Under the pieces are notes generated by a model. That model was not told the DNA's origin and searched no databases. It worked only from the letters and a program-made list of their open reading frames with translations. Positions 1 through 11,254 of a stretch of DNA of 64,000 nucleotides are shown in pieces (within the stretch, counting starts at the first letter, position 1; each line of letters starts with the position of its first letter). Made by a program: the position numbers and the translations under genes. The stretch is taken from NCBI RefSeq assembly GCF_022341425.1, contig NZ_JABFUC010000010.1, positions 1-64,000 of the forward strand, read 5' to 3'. The stretch is from Billgrantia campisalis (GTDB taxonomy: Bacteria; Pseudomonadota; Gammaproteobacteria; Pseudomonadales; Halomonadaceae).

Positions 1-223
1 CTCGAACCTCGAACCTCGAACCTCGAACCTCGAACCTCGAACCTCGAACCTCGAACCTCGAACCTCGAACCTCGAACCTCGAACCTCGAACCTCGAACCT
101 CGAACCTCGAACCTCGAACCTCGAACCTCGAACCTCGAACCTCGAACCTCGAACCTCGAACCTCGAACCTCGAACCTCGAACCTCGAACCTCGAACCTCG
201 AACCTCGAACCTCGAACCTCGAA
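1..223. repeat. Perfect heptamer tandem repeat (CTCGAAC)n
   Basis: The 7-base unit CTCGAAC is repeated 31 times without error, followed by six more bases of a 32nd copy. It begins at base 1, so the array probably continues to the left of the window. On the other strand the unit reads GTTCGAG. It is related to the CTCGTCC array at 59484-59566, differing at two of seven positions. A period of 7 keeps no reading frame, and no gene crosses the array in this window. Confidence 0.97.
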
Positions 224-482
224 TTGCTGCAAAGCACAATTCGGAGGTGTGGCAAGCTGCCGCGATATGGTCGGCATGTAGTAGTAAAACTACAGGAACT
301 TCGGCCAACGGCAGCGTTTCCCGCCGCGCTGCTTTTTGCCATAATGGCGCCGCCTTCGGGCCGATCGGCCCGCATACAAGACGGCATCTAGCCGCACCGC
401 CGATCGGAAACCTCACTACTGCATTGGCGTTACGGACGCCTGGCCCACGAGAGAGAACCGGCCGCAAGGCCCAGGAATCGAC
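224..482 (+). other. Leader region upstream of pckA, no gene supported
   Basis: About 260 bases separate the heptamer array from pckA. An open frame covers 247-486 but has no family resemblance and unlikely composition, so it is left out. A weak sigma70-like -10 (CATAAT, 340-345) is visible without a convincing -35. The region presumably holds the pckA promoter. Confidence 0.4.
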
Positions 483-2039
<1,557 letters not shown>

Positions 2040-2080
2040 CGACGGCACGAGCGCGAACCGTCGGCAGGCCCGGCGGTCTG

Positions 2081-2116
2081 AACGGGGGAAGGGCACACGC
2101 TCTTCCCCCGTTTCGT
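2081..2116 (+). terminator. Rho-independent terminator of pckA
   Basis: An 11-bp perfect stem (AACGGGGGAAG with CTTCCCCCGTT) encloses a 10-base loop and is followed by a short T-rich tail. It ends the pckA transcript before msrB. Confidence 0.85.
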
Positions 2117-2181
2117 TCTGCATCCAGTTCGGTGCGCGGGCCGTATCCTAGAGCGAGGCAAGCCATCGACGGAGCGTGACC

Positions 2182-2679
2182 ATGAAAAGACGACATTTTC
2201 TGGGACTGACCGGTGCCACCGGCGTCGTGGGGCTGCTGCCGGGGGTCTCCTTCGGCTTCCCGCGGCTCAATCTGGAGCCCGCCCCGGGGCTGGAGCGCCT
2301 GGAGCTTAGCGACGCCGAGTGGCGTGAGCGCCTCACGTCAGAGCAGTTCGCGATTCTCCGCGAGCACGGCACCGAGCCGCCGTTTTCCAGCCCGCTCGAT
2401 GACGAGTGGCGCGACGGCGAGTATCGCTGTGCCGGCTGTGGCCTGCTGCTGTTTCGCAGCGACACCAAGTACGACTCCGGCACCGGCTGGCCGAGCTTCT
2501 ACGACCATGTAAAGGGCCATCTGCTCACGCAGCTCGACTTCAAGCTGATCTGGCCACGCACCGAATACCACTGCGCCCGCTGCGACGGCCACCAGGGCCA
2601 TGTATTCAGCGACGGCCCCGAGCCCACCGGCCTGCGCTGGTGCAATAACGGCCTGGCGCTCGAGTTCGTGCCGGCCTAA
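2182..2679 (+). CDS. msrB: Peptide-methionine (R)-S-oxide reductase with Tat-like N-terminus
   Basis: Reduces methionine-R-sulfoxide in oxidised proteins. The 165-residue protein carries the MsrB zinc ligands as two CxxC pairs (Cys83/86 and Cys131/134) and the resolving-type active site RWC with catalytic Cys154. The N-terminus KRRHFLGLTGATG followed by a hydrophobic stretch looks like a twin-arginine signal, which suggests export to the periplasm. That is unusual for a single-domain MsrB. A GTG at 2176 is possible, but GGAG at 2171-2174 is correctly spaced only for the ATG at 2182. The active-site tail reads RWCNNGLAL where the family usually has RYCxNSxxL. Confidence 0.9.
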   Translation: MKRRHFLGLTGATGVVGLLPGVSFGFPRLNLEPAPGLERLELSDAEWRERLTSEQFAILREHGTEPPFSSPLDDEWRDGEYRCAGCGLLLFRSDTKYDSGTGWPSFYDHVKGHLLTQLDFKLIWPRTEYHCARCDGHQGHVFSDGPEPTGLRWCNNGLALEFVPA

Positions 2680-2733
2680 AGGCGTTTATGGTACCTTGTC
2701 GCGATCTTTCGTTGCTGCACTACCAAGGATGTC

Positions 2734-5109
2734 ATGGACGCCACGACCCGGATCATTTCACGCCTCGCCGAAGAGCTCGCCGTTCGTCCCCAGCAGGTGC
2801 AGGCCACGGTCGAGCTGCTCGACGGCGGTGCCACCGTGCCCTTCATCGCCCGCTACCGCAAGGAAGTCACCGGCGCCCTGGATGACATTCAGCTGCGCCA
2901 GCTCGACGAGCGGCTGCGCTACCTGCGCGAGCTGGAGGAGCGCCGCGTCGCGGTGCTCGCCGCCATCGACGAGCAGGGCAAGCTGACGCCGGAGCTTGAG
3001 CAACAGCTCCAGGCCGCCGATACCAAGCAGCGCCTGGAAGACCTCTACCTGCCCTACAAGAAAAAGCGCCGCACCAAGGCACAGATCGCCCGGGAAGCGG
3101 GACTCGAGCCGCTGGCCGATACGCTGCTGGCCGACCCGACCCTGGATCCCGAAGCCGAGGCAGCGAAATACCTTCGCCCCGCGGAAGGCGATACCCCCGC
3201 CGTGGAGGATGCCAAAGCCGCCCTGGATGGGGCGAAGCAGATCCTCATGGAGCGCTTCGCCGAGGACGCCGAGCTGGTGGGGGGGCTGCGCGAGCGACTC
3301 TGGCAGGAGGGTGAGCTCAGCGCCCGGGTGCTGGAGGGCAAGGAGCGCGAGGGCGCCAAGTTTTCCGACTACTTCGAGCATGACGAACGGCTCGCCAAGG
3401 TGCCCTCGCACCGGGCGCTGGCGATGTTCCGCGGCCGCAACGAGGGGGTGCTGACGCTCGCCATCCGCCTGCCCGGCGAGGACGAAGCGCCGATCCATCC
3501 GGCCCAGGTGGCCATCGCCCGCCACTTCGCGATCCGCGACGAGGGCCGCGCCGCCGACAAGTGGCTGGGTGAGGTGGTGCGCTGGACCTGGCGGGTCAAG
3601 CTCTATACCCACCTGGAGACCGAGCTGATGGGGCGGCTGCGCGAGCGCGCCGAGCTCGAGGCCATCGAGGTCTTTGCCGCCAACCTCAAGGACCTGCTGC
3701 TGGCCGCCCCGGCCGGGCAGAAGGCGACGCTCGCCATCGACCCGGGCCTGCGCACCGGCTGCAAGGTGGCGGTGGTGGACGCCACCGGCCAGTTCCTCGC
3801 CCATACCACCATCTACCCCCATGCGCCCCAGAACCGCTGGGACGCCGCGCTGGCCGAGCTGGCCAAGCTGGTGGAGGCCCACGACGTGGCGCTGATCGCG
3901 GTGGGCAACGGCACCGCCAGTCGCGAGACCGACCGCCTGGCCGGCGACCTGGTCAAACTGCTGGCCGGCAAACGGCCGCTGGCCAAGGTGATGGTCAGCG
4001 AGGCGGGCGCTTCGGTCTACTCCGCCTCGGAGTACGCCAGCCGCGAGCTGCCGGAGCTGGACGTCACGGTGCGCGGCGCGGTCTCCATCGCCCGCCGCCT
4101 GCAGGACCCGCTGGCCGAGCTGGTCAAGATCGAGCCCAAGTCCATCGGCGTCGGCCAGTACCAGCACGATGTCTCCCAGCTGCAGCTCTCAAGGAGCCTG
4201 GAGGCGGTGATCGAGGACTGCGTCAACGCCGTGGGGGTCGATCTCAATACCGCCTCCAGCGCGCTGCTCTCGCGGGTCGCCGGCTTGAACCCGGGGCTTG
4301 CCGAAAACATCGTCGCCCGGCGTAACGCCGAGGGCGCCTTCGCCAGCCGCAAGCAGCTGCTGAAGGTGAGCCGCCTGGGGCCCAAGACCTTCGAGCAGTG
4401 CGCGGGCTTCCTGCGCATCATGAACGGCGACAACCCGCTGGATGCCAGCGCGGTGCACCCGGAGGCCTATCCGCTGGTGGAGCGCATCGCCAAGCAGAGC
4501 GGGCGGGCGCTTTCCAGCCTGATCGGCGACAGCGCCACCCTCAAGGCGGTGAAGCCGGCCGACTTCGCCGACGAGCGCTTCGGCGTGCCCACCGTCAGCG
4601 ATATTCTCGCCGAGCTCGACAAGCCGGGCCGCGACCCGCGCCCCGAGTTCAAGGCCGCCGAGTTCCGCGAGGGGGTCGAGACCCTCAAGGACCTGGAGCC
4701 GGGCATGATCCTCGAGGGCAGCGTGACCAACGTCACCCACTTCGGCGCCTTCGTCGATATCGGCGTGCATCAGGATGGCCTGGTGCATATCTCGGCGCTC
4801 TCCGACAAGTTCGTCGAGGACCCGCGCTCGGTGGTCAAGGCCGGCGACATCGTCAAGGTCAAGGTGATGAGCGTGGATCTGGAGCGCGCGCGCATCGGCC
4901 TGACCATGCGCCTGGATGACCAGCCCGACGAGGAGGGAAGCGAGCGGGGTCGTGGCAGGTCGCGTCGCGGCGGCGACGAGTCGCGTCGTGGCGGCGGTAA
5001 ATCGGTGCGTAAGCCAAGCCAGTCGACCTCGACAAAGCCAGACGCCGGCTCGGGGGGCCAGCTGGGCGCCCTGGGAGAGGCGCTGCTCAAGGCCAAGCAG
5101 AAGCGCTGA
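2734..5109 (+). CDS. tex: RNA-binding transcription accessory protein Tex
   Basis: Tex is a conserved cytoplasmic nucleic-acid-binding protein, linked in other bacteria to transcription and to toxin expression. The 791-residue length matches the family. The N-terminal helical region covers about 1-300 and a YqgF/RNase H-like domain begins near [12 protein letters not shown] (about 325-460). Helix-hairpin-helix repeats follow (about 480-560). A C-terminal S1 domain begins at [20 protein letters not shown] (about residue 655). The tail after the S1 domain is rich in Arg, Gly and Ser, typical of RNA-binding extensions. The gene stands alone between msrB and gshA. Confidence 0.95.
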   Translation: MDATTRIISRLAEELAVRPQQVQATVELLDGGATVPFIARYRKEVTGALDDIQLRQLDERLRYLRELEERRVAVLAAIDEQGKLTPELEQQLQAADTKQRLEDLYLPYKKKRRTKAQIAREAGLEPLADTLLADPTLDPEAEAAKYLRPAEGDTPAVEDAKAALDGAKQILMERFAEDAELVGGLRERLWQEGELSARVLEGKEREGAKFSDYFEHDERLAKVPSHRALAMFRGRNEGVLTLAIRLPGEDEAPIHPAQVAIARHFAIRDEGRAADKWLGEVVRWTWRVKLYTHLETELMGRLRERAELEAIEVFAANLKDLLLAAPAGQKATLAIDPGLRTGCKVAVVDATGQFLAHTTIYPHAPQNRWDAALAELAKLVEAHDVALIAVGNGTASRETDRLAGDLVKLLAGKRPLAKVMVSEAGASVYSASEYASRELPELDVTVRGAVSIARRLQDPLAELVKIEPKSIGVGQYQHDVSQLQLSRSLEAVIEDCVNAVGVDLNTASSALLSRVAGLNPGLAENIVARRNAEGAFASRKQLLKVSRLGPKTFEQCAGFLRIMNGDNPLDASAVHPEAYPLVERIAKQSGRALSSLIGDSATLKAVKPADFADERFGVPTVSDILAELDKPGRDPRPEFKAAEFREGVETLKDLEPGMILEGSVTNVTHFGAFVDIGVHQDGLVHISALSDKFVEDPRSVVKAGDIVKVKVMSVDLERARIGLTMRLDDQPDEEGSERGRGRSRRGGDESRRGGGKSVRKPSQSTSTKPDAGSGGQLGALGEALLKAKQKR

Positions 5110-5274
5110 TCATAGGCTGCTGGAGGGGCGCCGGAAAATTCCATTCGATCGCCTAAGAACATAGCCGGCTAACCTTTGAATCCCTGCCGTCAGGCACCAT
5201 GATCTGGTATTCGCGGGGGCCACCGGCGCCCGCCACGAATTGAAACGTGAAGCGCGTCCCGTCCGGTCGGCTTC

Positions 5275-5306
5275 CACGACCGTTTTTCACGACCGTTTTT
5301 CACGAC
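5275..5306 (+). repeat. 13-bp direct repeat just upstream of gshA
   Basis: CACGACCGTTTTT occurs twice in tandem (5275-5287 and 5288-5300), followed by a partial third copy CACGAC (5301-5306). It ends immediately before the gshA start and lies in the leader of that gene. Confidence 0.85.
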
Positions 5307-5310
5307 AGGG

Positions 5311-6942
5311 GTGACCAACTTGTCCGACTCACTCGCCTCCCTCATCGAGCGCCTCGAGGGTCCCGCCGAGCAAGGCCGGTTCGGCCGCCTGCGCCGCGGC
5401 CTCGAAAAGGAAGGGCTGCGCGTCGACCCGGCGGGCCGTATCGCCCAAACGCCGCATCCGGAAGCCTTCGGCTCGAAGCTGACCCATCCGTATATCACCA
5501 CCGACTATTCGGAGGCGCTGCTGGAGTACATCACCCCGGTCTACAGCCGGCCGGAGGATGCGCAGGCCTTTCTCGCCGACCTGCACCGCTTCAGCTATCG
5601 CCACCTGGATGACGAACTGATCTGGCCGGGCAGCATGCCCTCGCGGCTCGACGGCAACGCCAGCGTGACCATCGCCGACTACGGCCGCTCCAACGTGGGC
5701 ACCATGAAGCACGTCTACCGCAAGGGGCTCGACGTGCGCTACGGGCGCATCATGCAGGCCATCGCCGGCACCCACTACAACGTCTCGCTGCCCGACGAGC
5801 TGTGGACGCTGCTGCGCGAGCTCGACGGGGCGACGGACCAGGCCATGGCCGACTACCGCTCCGGGCGCTACTTCGGGCTGATTCGCAACTTCCGCCGCCA
5901 CAGCTGGCTGCTGCTCTATCTGTTCGGCGCCTCCCCGGCGCTGGACCGCAGTTTCCTCGACGGCCGCGAGGTCCCCGGCCACCTTCAGGCCCATGGCCGC
6001 GATACCCTGGTCTCGCCCCATGCCACCAGCCTGCGCATGTCGGATCTGGGCTACCAGAACAAGGTCCAGGCCCAGCTCAAGATCTGCTTCAACTCGCTCT
6101 CCAACTACGTGGGCACCCTGCGCCACGCCATCTCCACCCCCTGGCCGGCCTACGAGGCAATGGGCGTGCGCCTCGACGGCGAGTGGCGCCAGCTCAACGC
6201 CAACATCCTGCAGATCGAGAACGAGTACTACAGCGATATCCGCCCCAAGCGGGTCATGCGCCACGACGAGACCCCCAGTCAGGCGCTGGAGGCGCGCGGC
6301 GTCGAGTACATCGAGGTGCGCTGCCTCGACCTCGACCCCTTCCTGACGCTGGGCATCGATGCCTCGCGGATGCGCTTTCTCGACACCTTCCTGATGTGGT
6401 GCCTGCTCAGGGAGAGCCCGTGGATCTCCGACGAGGAGTGCGACCGCCTCGACGACAATCGCCAGCGGGTGGTGGAGCGTGGGCGCGACCCGGCCATGCG
6501 CCTGGTGCACGACGGCCAGCGGCGCTCGGTGGCCGACTGGGGCGGCGAGATCCTGGCCGAGATGGCCGGGGTGGCCGCGCTGCTCGACCGCCTGGAGGAG
6601 GGTTCTCCCCACGCCGAGGCCCTGGCCGCCCTGGCACCGAGCCTCGAGGATCCCTCCCTGACGCCCTCGGGCCAGCTGCTGGCACGGCTTGAGGAGCGTG
6701 ACGAGGAGTTCGTCGAGGCCATGCTGGCGCTGGCACGGGAGCAGGGTGAACAGCTGCGCGGCGAGCCGATGACGCCCGCCTGCGAGGCGCTCTTCGCGGA
6801 GATGGCCCAGACCTCCCGCCGGCAGCAACGCGACATCGAGGCGGGGGATCGCCAGGGCTTCGATGAGTTCCTGAACGACTACTTTGCCCGCGCCCGGGAG
6901 CCCCGGGTCGCGCCACGGCGCGCGGGAGGCGGCGAGGCATGA
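5311..6942 (+). CDS. gshA: Glutamate-cysteine ligase
   Basis: Joins L-glutamate and L-cysteine with ATP to make gamma-glutamylcysteine, the rate-limiting step of glutathione synthesis. The 543-residue protein is of the proteobacterial type 1 family. It has the N-terminal GLEKEGLRV and conserved stretches such as ITTDYSEALLEYITP and LGYQNKVQ. The start is uncertain. GTG at 5311 gives MTNLSDSL, but TTG at 5320 (MSDSLASL) is better spaced from the AGGGGTG at 5307-5313. It overlaps dsbB by four bases (ATGA), so the two genes are translationally coupled. Confidence 0.94.
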   Translation: MTNLSDSLASLIERLEGPAEQGRFGRLRRGLEKEGLRVDPAGRIAQTPHPEAFGSKLTHPYITTDYSEALLEYITPVYSRPEDAQAFLADLHRFSYRHLDDELIWPGSMPSRLDGNASVTIADYGRSNVGTMKHVYRKGLDVRYGRIMQAIAGTHYNVSLPDELWTLLRELDGATDQAMADYRSGRYFGLIRNFRRHSWLLLYLFGASPALDRSFLDGREVPGHLQAHGRDTLVSPHATSLRMSDLGYQNKVQAQLKICFNSLSNYVGTLRHAISTPWPAYEAMGVRLDGEWRQLNANILQIENEYYSDIRPKRVMRHDETPSQALEARGVEYIEVRCLDLDPFLTLGIDASRMRFLDTFLMWCLLRESPWISDEECDRLDDNRQRVVERGRDPAMRLVHDGQRRSVADWGGEILAEMAGVAALLDRLEEGSPHAEALAALAPSLEDPSLTPSGQLLARLEERDEEFVEAMLALAREQGEQLRGEPMTPACEALFAEMAQTSRRQQRDIEAGDRQGFDEFLNDYFARAREPRVAPRRAGGGEA

Positions 6943-7499
6943 CGATGATGACGCGACTGCGACAGCTGAGCGTTCGCCAGTGGAGCCTGGCGGGGCTTGC
7001 CTTCTGCGCGCTGATGATGGGGGTGGCCCTGGGCCTCGAGCATATCGCCGGACTCGCCCCCTGCCCGCTGTGCATCTTCCAGCGTGTGGCGGTGCTCTCG
7101 GCGGCGGCGGTGTTCCTGGTGGCGGCGATCCACAACCCCGCCGGGCGACTGGGGGCAGCGGCCTACGGGGCGCTGTCGCTTGCCGCCGTGATCGGCGGTA
7201 TCGGCGTGGCCTGGCGCCACCTGTGGCTGCAGTCGCTGCCGCCGGAGCAGGTCCCCAGCTGCGGCCCCGGGCTCGACTACATGATGGATGTCCTGCCGCT
7301 GCGCGACGTCCTCTCCATGGTGCTCTCCGGCTCCGGCGAGTGCGCCGAGATCGACTTCCTGCTGGCCGGCATCTCGCTGCCCGGCTGGACCCTGATCGGC
7401 TTTGTGGTGCTGGCGCTGGCGCCGCTGGGTCTGCTGTTCGCTGCCCTGCGTGAAGGGCCCCGGGAGCCTCGCGGTGCGGTTGTTGCGAAGCAGGATTGA
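6939..7499 (+). CDS. dsbB: Disulfide bond formation protein B
   Basis: Inner-membrane quinone reductase that reoxidises periplasmic DsbA. The 186-residue protein has four predicted membrane segments. The first redox pair is CPLC (Cys42/Cys45). The second periplasmic pair is Cys108 and Cys135, matching the spacing in E. coli DsbB (41/44 and 104/130). The ATGA overlap with gshA places glutathione synthesis and disulfide formation in one transcript. No dsbA is in the window. Confidence 0.95.
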   Translation: MTMMTRLRQLSVRQWSLAGLAFCALMMGVALGLEHIAGLAPCPLCIFQRVAVLSAAAVFLVAAIHNPAGRLGAAAYGALSLAAVIGGIGVAWRHLWLQSLPPEQVPSCGPGLDYMMDVLPLRDVLSMVLSGSGECAEIDFLLAGISLPGWTLIGFVVLALAPLGLLFAALREGPREPRGAVVAKQD

Positions 7500-7601
7500 C
7501 AGCGGCACCGTCGACGAGCGAGTCTGAGACTCCCCGGCGCAACGAACCGAAGGCGGTCGCGCCGGGTTGGGGTCAGGCCGATAGCCGCAAGGGAGGCGCA
7601 C

Positions 7602-8102
7602 ATGTTGGAAGACTGCAAGACGGCTCAGGAGCGCTGGGGGGGCGTGCACAAGCTCGTCGACCGCTGGCTCGATGAGCGCCGCGAGTTGCTGGTCAGTTTC
7701 CTTGAGCTCAAGGAGGCGTGCGATGCCGAGCTGGAGGCGGTCAGCAAAGCGCAGATCGACCGCTTCAGCGAGCTGCTGATGGACTACATCAGCGCCGGCC
7801 ACTTCGAGATCTATCCTCAGCTGCGCGAGGAGGCCCGTGCCTTCGAGGATAGCGAAGCCCTGGGCATCGCCGAAAAGCTGCTCGAGCGCCTGGACATGTC
7901 CACCGAGCTGGTGCTCGCCTTCGATGCCGACTACTCCACGCCGGTGCGCTGTCAGCACTATCTGCCGCGCCTGCCGGCCTGGCTCGACCGCCTGGCCAAG
8001 GGGCTCACTGAGCGCTTCGCCCTGGAGGACCAGCTGATCGCCCGGCTGCATGCCGCCCATACCCCCGGCGCCTCCCACAGTGCGGCCCAGCCCCACGCCT
8101 GA
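7602..8102 (+). CDS. rsd: Anti-sigma-70 regulator, Rsd/AlgQ family
   Basis: Rsd/AlgQ proteins bind region 4 of the housekeeping sigma factor and shift RNA polymerase toward alternative sigmas. The N-terminus MLEDCKTAQERWGGVHKLVD is characteristic of the family, and the 166-residue all-helical composition matches it. The Shine-Dalgarno sequence AGGGAGG lies 5 bases before the ATG. The gene is followed directly by the convergent efflux permease. The family assignment is secure; the choice between the Rsd and AlgQ names is not. Confidence 0.88.
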   Translation: MLEDCKTAQERWGGVHKLVDRWLDERRELLVSFLELKEACDAELEAVSKAQIDRFSELLMDYISAGHFEIYPQLREEARAFEDSEALGIAEKLLERLDMSTELVLAFDADYSTPVRCQHYLPRLPAWLDRLAKGLTERFALEDQLIARLHAAHTPGASHSAAQPHA

Positions 8103-8111
8103 CGTCATCCC

Positions 8112-11100
8112 TTACATCCCATTCCCTTCATCCAGCCCGGGCCCTCGTTCCTGGGCTCTCGTGCCTGGGCCCATGCTCCTCGCCCCTCGTTCCTCGTCCC
8201 TCGCCCCTATAGGCCCTCCCAACACCAGCATGCAGGGGGTGAGCAGCAGCGTCAGGCCGGTGGCGAAGACCAGGCCGCCGGCGATGGCGCTGGAGAGCTG
8301 GGTCCACCACTGGGTCGAGGGCGCGCCGATCCCCAGGCTGGGGGCGAAGAGGTTGACGTTGACCCCCAGCACCATTGGCATTAGCCCCAGCACCGTGGTG
8401 ATGGCCGTGAGCAGCACCGGGCGTAGACGCAGCCCGCCCGCCTCCAGCGCCGCATCGAAGGGCGCGCGCCCCTCACGGCGCAGCTGGTTATAGGTGTCGA
8501 TCAGCACGATATTGTTGTTCACCACGATGCCCGCCAGGGCGATGATCCCCATGCCCACCATGACGATGCCGAACGGCTGGCCGTTGATCAAAAGCCCCAT
8601 CAGTACCCCCGCGGTGGAGAAGACGATGGCCGAGAGCACCAGCCCTGCCTGATAGAGGCTGTTGAACTGGGTGACCAGGATCATCGCCATCAGCGCCACC
8701 GCCACCAGGAAGGCGGTCATCAGGAAGCGGCTCGCCTCGTCCTGCTCCTCCTGTTCGCCGGCGACGTTGATCAGCACGTCCTCCGGCGGCTCGCCGGCGT
8801 CTTCGAGCAGGGCCTGCAGGCGCTCGTCCGGCCGGTAGCCGTCGGCCACGTCGGCCTCCAGGGTAATGGCCCGCCGTCCGTCGATGCGGTGCAGGGTGCC
8901 CACCCGGGGCGCCGGCTCCAGGCTCGTGAAGTGGGAAACGGGCACCTGGCCCCGCGGCGTGTTGAGGGTCAGCCGGCCCAACTGGTCCAGCGAGCGCCAG
9001 GTCTCGGGCAGGCGCACGCGGATATCCACCTCGTCGCGGGCCTCGGGCGGGCGATAGCTGGCCACCTGCAGGCCGGTGGTCACCAGCTGCACGGCGCTGC
9101 CCACCGCCGCCACGTCGGCGCCCAGGCGCGCCGCGGCCTCGCGGTCCACGTTCAGCCGCCACTCCACGCCCGGCAGGCTGCGGTTGTCCTCGATATCGCG
9201 AAAGCCGCCCAGGCGCGCCATCGCGGCGCGTAACGACTCCACCACCTGCGCCGCCCGCTCGGCCGAGGGGGCGCTGATCTCCAGCACGATGGGCTTGCCG
9301 GCTCCCGGCCCCATCTCCTGTTCGCGAAACTCCAGGGCGATCCCCGGCAGCTCCGCGGTGCGCTCGGTCATCTCGGCCATGATGCTGCGCGCCGGCCGCC
9401 GCTGGTGCCAGTCGACCAGCTGGAACTGCACCACGCCGATCACATCGCTGCCGAGCTGCTCGTCGGGCGTGGCGTAGGAGCGGGCATAGAGCGCCTCGAC
9501 CTCGCCCATGCCGGCCAGTCGCGCCTCTACCCGCCGCACCACGGCGTCCTTCTCCACGGCGGAGAAGTCGCCGCGGCTGCGTACCAGCACCTGGGCGCTG
9601 TCGGGGTCCACCTCGGGGAAGAACTCCACGCCGTGGTGGAAGCGGCCGTAGCCGGTGTAGATCAGCGCCATCAGCAGCAGGGCGATCAGCAGGGTATAGC
9701 CCGGCCAGGCCAGCAGCCGGGCCAGCAGCGTCCGGTAGAGGCGGCCGCCGGCGCTGACCGGGTTGCCGCGCTCGCCGCCGGCGCGGCGCAGGCTGAAGAC
9801 CCCGCCCAGGGTGGGCAGGAACACCAGCGCCATGGCCAGTGAGGCGAGCAGGCAGAGGATCACCGTGGCCGGCAGGTACTTCATGAACTCGCCGACCACC
9901 CCGGGCCAGAACAGCAGCGGCACGAACACCGCCAGGGTGGTGGCGGTGGAGGCGATCACCGGCCAGCTCATGCGCGAGGCGGCGTTGATCCACGCCTCGC
10001 GGGGCGGCTGGCCGTCGCGCAGGTGGCGGTCGGCCAGCTCGCTGACCACGATGGCGCCGTCCACCAGCATGCCGGCCACGAGTATCAGCGCGAACAGCAC
10101 CACGATGTTGAGAGTGTAGCCGATCGCCCAGATCAGCAGGATGCCGGTGAGAAAGGCGCCGGGAATGGTCAGGCCCACCATCAGCGCGCTGCGCAGGCCC
10201 ATGGCGGCCAGGATCACCACCAGCACCAGCACCACCGCGGTCATGACGTTGTTGAGCAGCTCGTCGAGCATCGTCTCGACCATCTCGGACTGGTCCATGA
10301 TGGTGGTGACGGTCAGCCCCTCGGGCAGCAGCGGGGCGGCTTCTTCGAGCACCGCGCGCACCCCCTCGATGGTGGCGATGAGGTTGGCGCCGGCGCGCTT
10401 GACCACCTCCAGCACCAGGGCGGGTTCGCCGTCGATGCGCGCAAAACCCTCGGGGTCCTTGAAGGTGGGGCGAATCCAGGCCACCTCGGCGAAGGTCACC
10501 ACCCGGTCGCCGTCCACCTTGACCGGCATCTGCAGCACGTCGTCCAGGGTGTCGATCACCCCGGGGACCTTCACCGGCGCGCGCCCGGCGCCGGTGTCCA
10601 GGCTGCCGGCGGCCACCAGCCGGTTGTTGCGGCTGATCAGGTTGAACAGCTCGTCGAAGTCGACCCCGTAGCCGTCGAGCACCTGGGGGTCGATGACGAT
10701 CTCCAGAAGCTCTTCCCGCTCGCCGCCAATCTCCACCTCCAGCACCTCGGCGATGCCCTCCATCTCGTCCTGCAGGCGGCGGGCGATGGCGAGGCGCTGG
10801 GCCTCCTCGAGGGGGCCGGAGAGCCCCAGGGTGAGCACCGGAAAGAGCCCCACGTTGACCTCGAAGACCCTGGGTTCCTCGGCTTCGTCGGGCAGCGAGG
10901 CGCTGGCGATATCGACCTTCTCGCGCACGTCGGCCAGCGCTTGGCGCGGGTCGAAGCCGGCGTCGAACTCCAGGGTCACGGCGGCGTGGCTCTCGCTTGC
11001 CTGGGCGGTCATCTTGCGCACCCCTTCGATGGCGCGCAGCTCCTGCTCCATGGGGCGGACCAGCAGCCGCTCGCCGTCCTCGGGGCTGATCCCCTCCAGG

Positions 11101-11252
11101 GCCAGCGACACATAGATGATGGGGATGGCGATGTCCGGGTTGGCCTCCTTGGGGACCGCCTGCCAGGCGGCCAGGCCGGCCAGCAGCAGGGCGGCCAGCA
11201 GCAGCAGGGTGGTGCGGGAGCGGTCCAGGGCCGCTTCGATCAGGGGGCGCAT
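8112..11252 (-). CDS. RND-family efflux transporter permease
   Basis: Inner-membrane proton-driven efflux pump of the AcrB superfamily, 1046 residues. It has the expected repeat of one N-terminal helix, a large periplasmic loop and a helix bundle, occurring twice. The charged intramembrane stretch AGMLVDGAIVV in TM4 supports proton coupling. It starts two bases after the adaptor stop, so the two form an operon. No outer-membrane channel gene is present, so it presumably borrows a TolC-type partner. The last 30 or so residues (GARDEERGARSMGPGTRAQE and onward) are not part of the family. They are encoded by decayed heptamer repeats. The substrate is unknown. Confidence 0.93.
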   Translation of the reverse strand: MRPLIEAALDRSRTTLLLLAALLLAGLAAWQAVPKEANPDIAIPIIYVSLALEGISPEDGERLLVRPMEQELRAIEGVRKMTAQASESHAAVTLEFDAGFDPRQALADVREKVDIASASLPDEAEEPRVFEVNVGLFPVLTLGLSGPLEEAQRLAIARRLQDEMEGIAEVLEVEIGGEREELLEIVIDPQVLDGYGVDFDELFNLISRNNRLVAAGSLDTGAGRAPVKVPGVIDTLDDVLQMPVKVDGDRVVTFAEVAWIRPTFKDPEGFARIDGEPALVLEVVKRAGANLIATIEGVRAVLEEAAPLLPEGLTVTTIMDQSEMVETMLDELLNNVMTAVVLVLVVILAAMGLRSALMVGLTIPGAFLTGILLIWAIGYTLNIVVLFALILVAGMLVDGAIVVSELADRHLRDGQPPREAWINAASRMSWPVIASTATTLAVFVPLLFWPGVVGEFMKYLPATVILCLLASLAMALVFLPTLGGVFSLRRAGGERGNPVSAGGRLYRTLLARLLAWPGYTLLIALLLMALIYTGYGRFHHGVEFFPEVDPDSAQVLVRSRGDFSAVEKDAVVRRVEARLAGMGEVEALYARSYATPDEQLGSDVIGVVQFQLVDWHQRRPARSIMAEMTERTAELPGIALEFREQEMGPGAGKPIVLEISAPSAERAAQVVESLRAAMARLGGFRDIEDNRSLPGVEWRLNVDREAAARLGADVAAVGSAVQLVTTGLQVASYRPPEARDEVDIRVRLPETWRSLDQLGRLTLNTPRGQVPVSHFTSLEPAPRVGTLHRIDGRRAITLEADVADGYRPDERLQALLEDAGEPPEDVLINVAGEQEEQDEASRFLMTAFLVAVALMAMILVTQFNSLYQAGLVLSAIVFSTAGVLMGLLINGQPFGIVMVGMGIIALAGIVVNNNIVLIDTYNQLRREGRAPFDAALEAGGLRLRPVLLTAITTVLGLMPMVLGVNVNLFAPSLGIGAPSTQWWTQLSSAIAGGLVFATGLTLLLTPCMLVLGGPIGARDEERGARSMGPGTRAQERGPGLDEGNGM
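8144..8206. repeat. Decayed heptamer repeat, nine units, inside the permease 3' end
   Basis: Nine consecutive 7-base units can be read on the plus strand: CTCGTTC, CTGGGCT, CTCGTGC, CTGGGCC, CATGCTC, CTCGCCC, CTCGTTC, CTCGTCC, CTCGCCC. The consensus CTCGTCC equals the perfect array at 59484-59566. The units lie in frame within the C-terminus of the convergent RND permease and form its odd Arg/Gly/Glu-rich tail. Confidence 0.85.
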
Positions 11253-11254
11253 GA

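Noticed and set aside
1..223. CRISPR array
   Set aside because: The repeats are 7 bp and perfectly adjacent with no spacers, and there are no cas genes.
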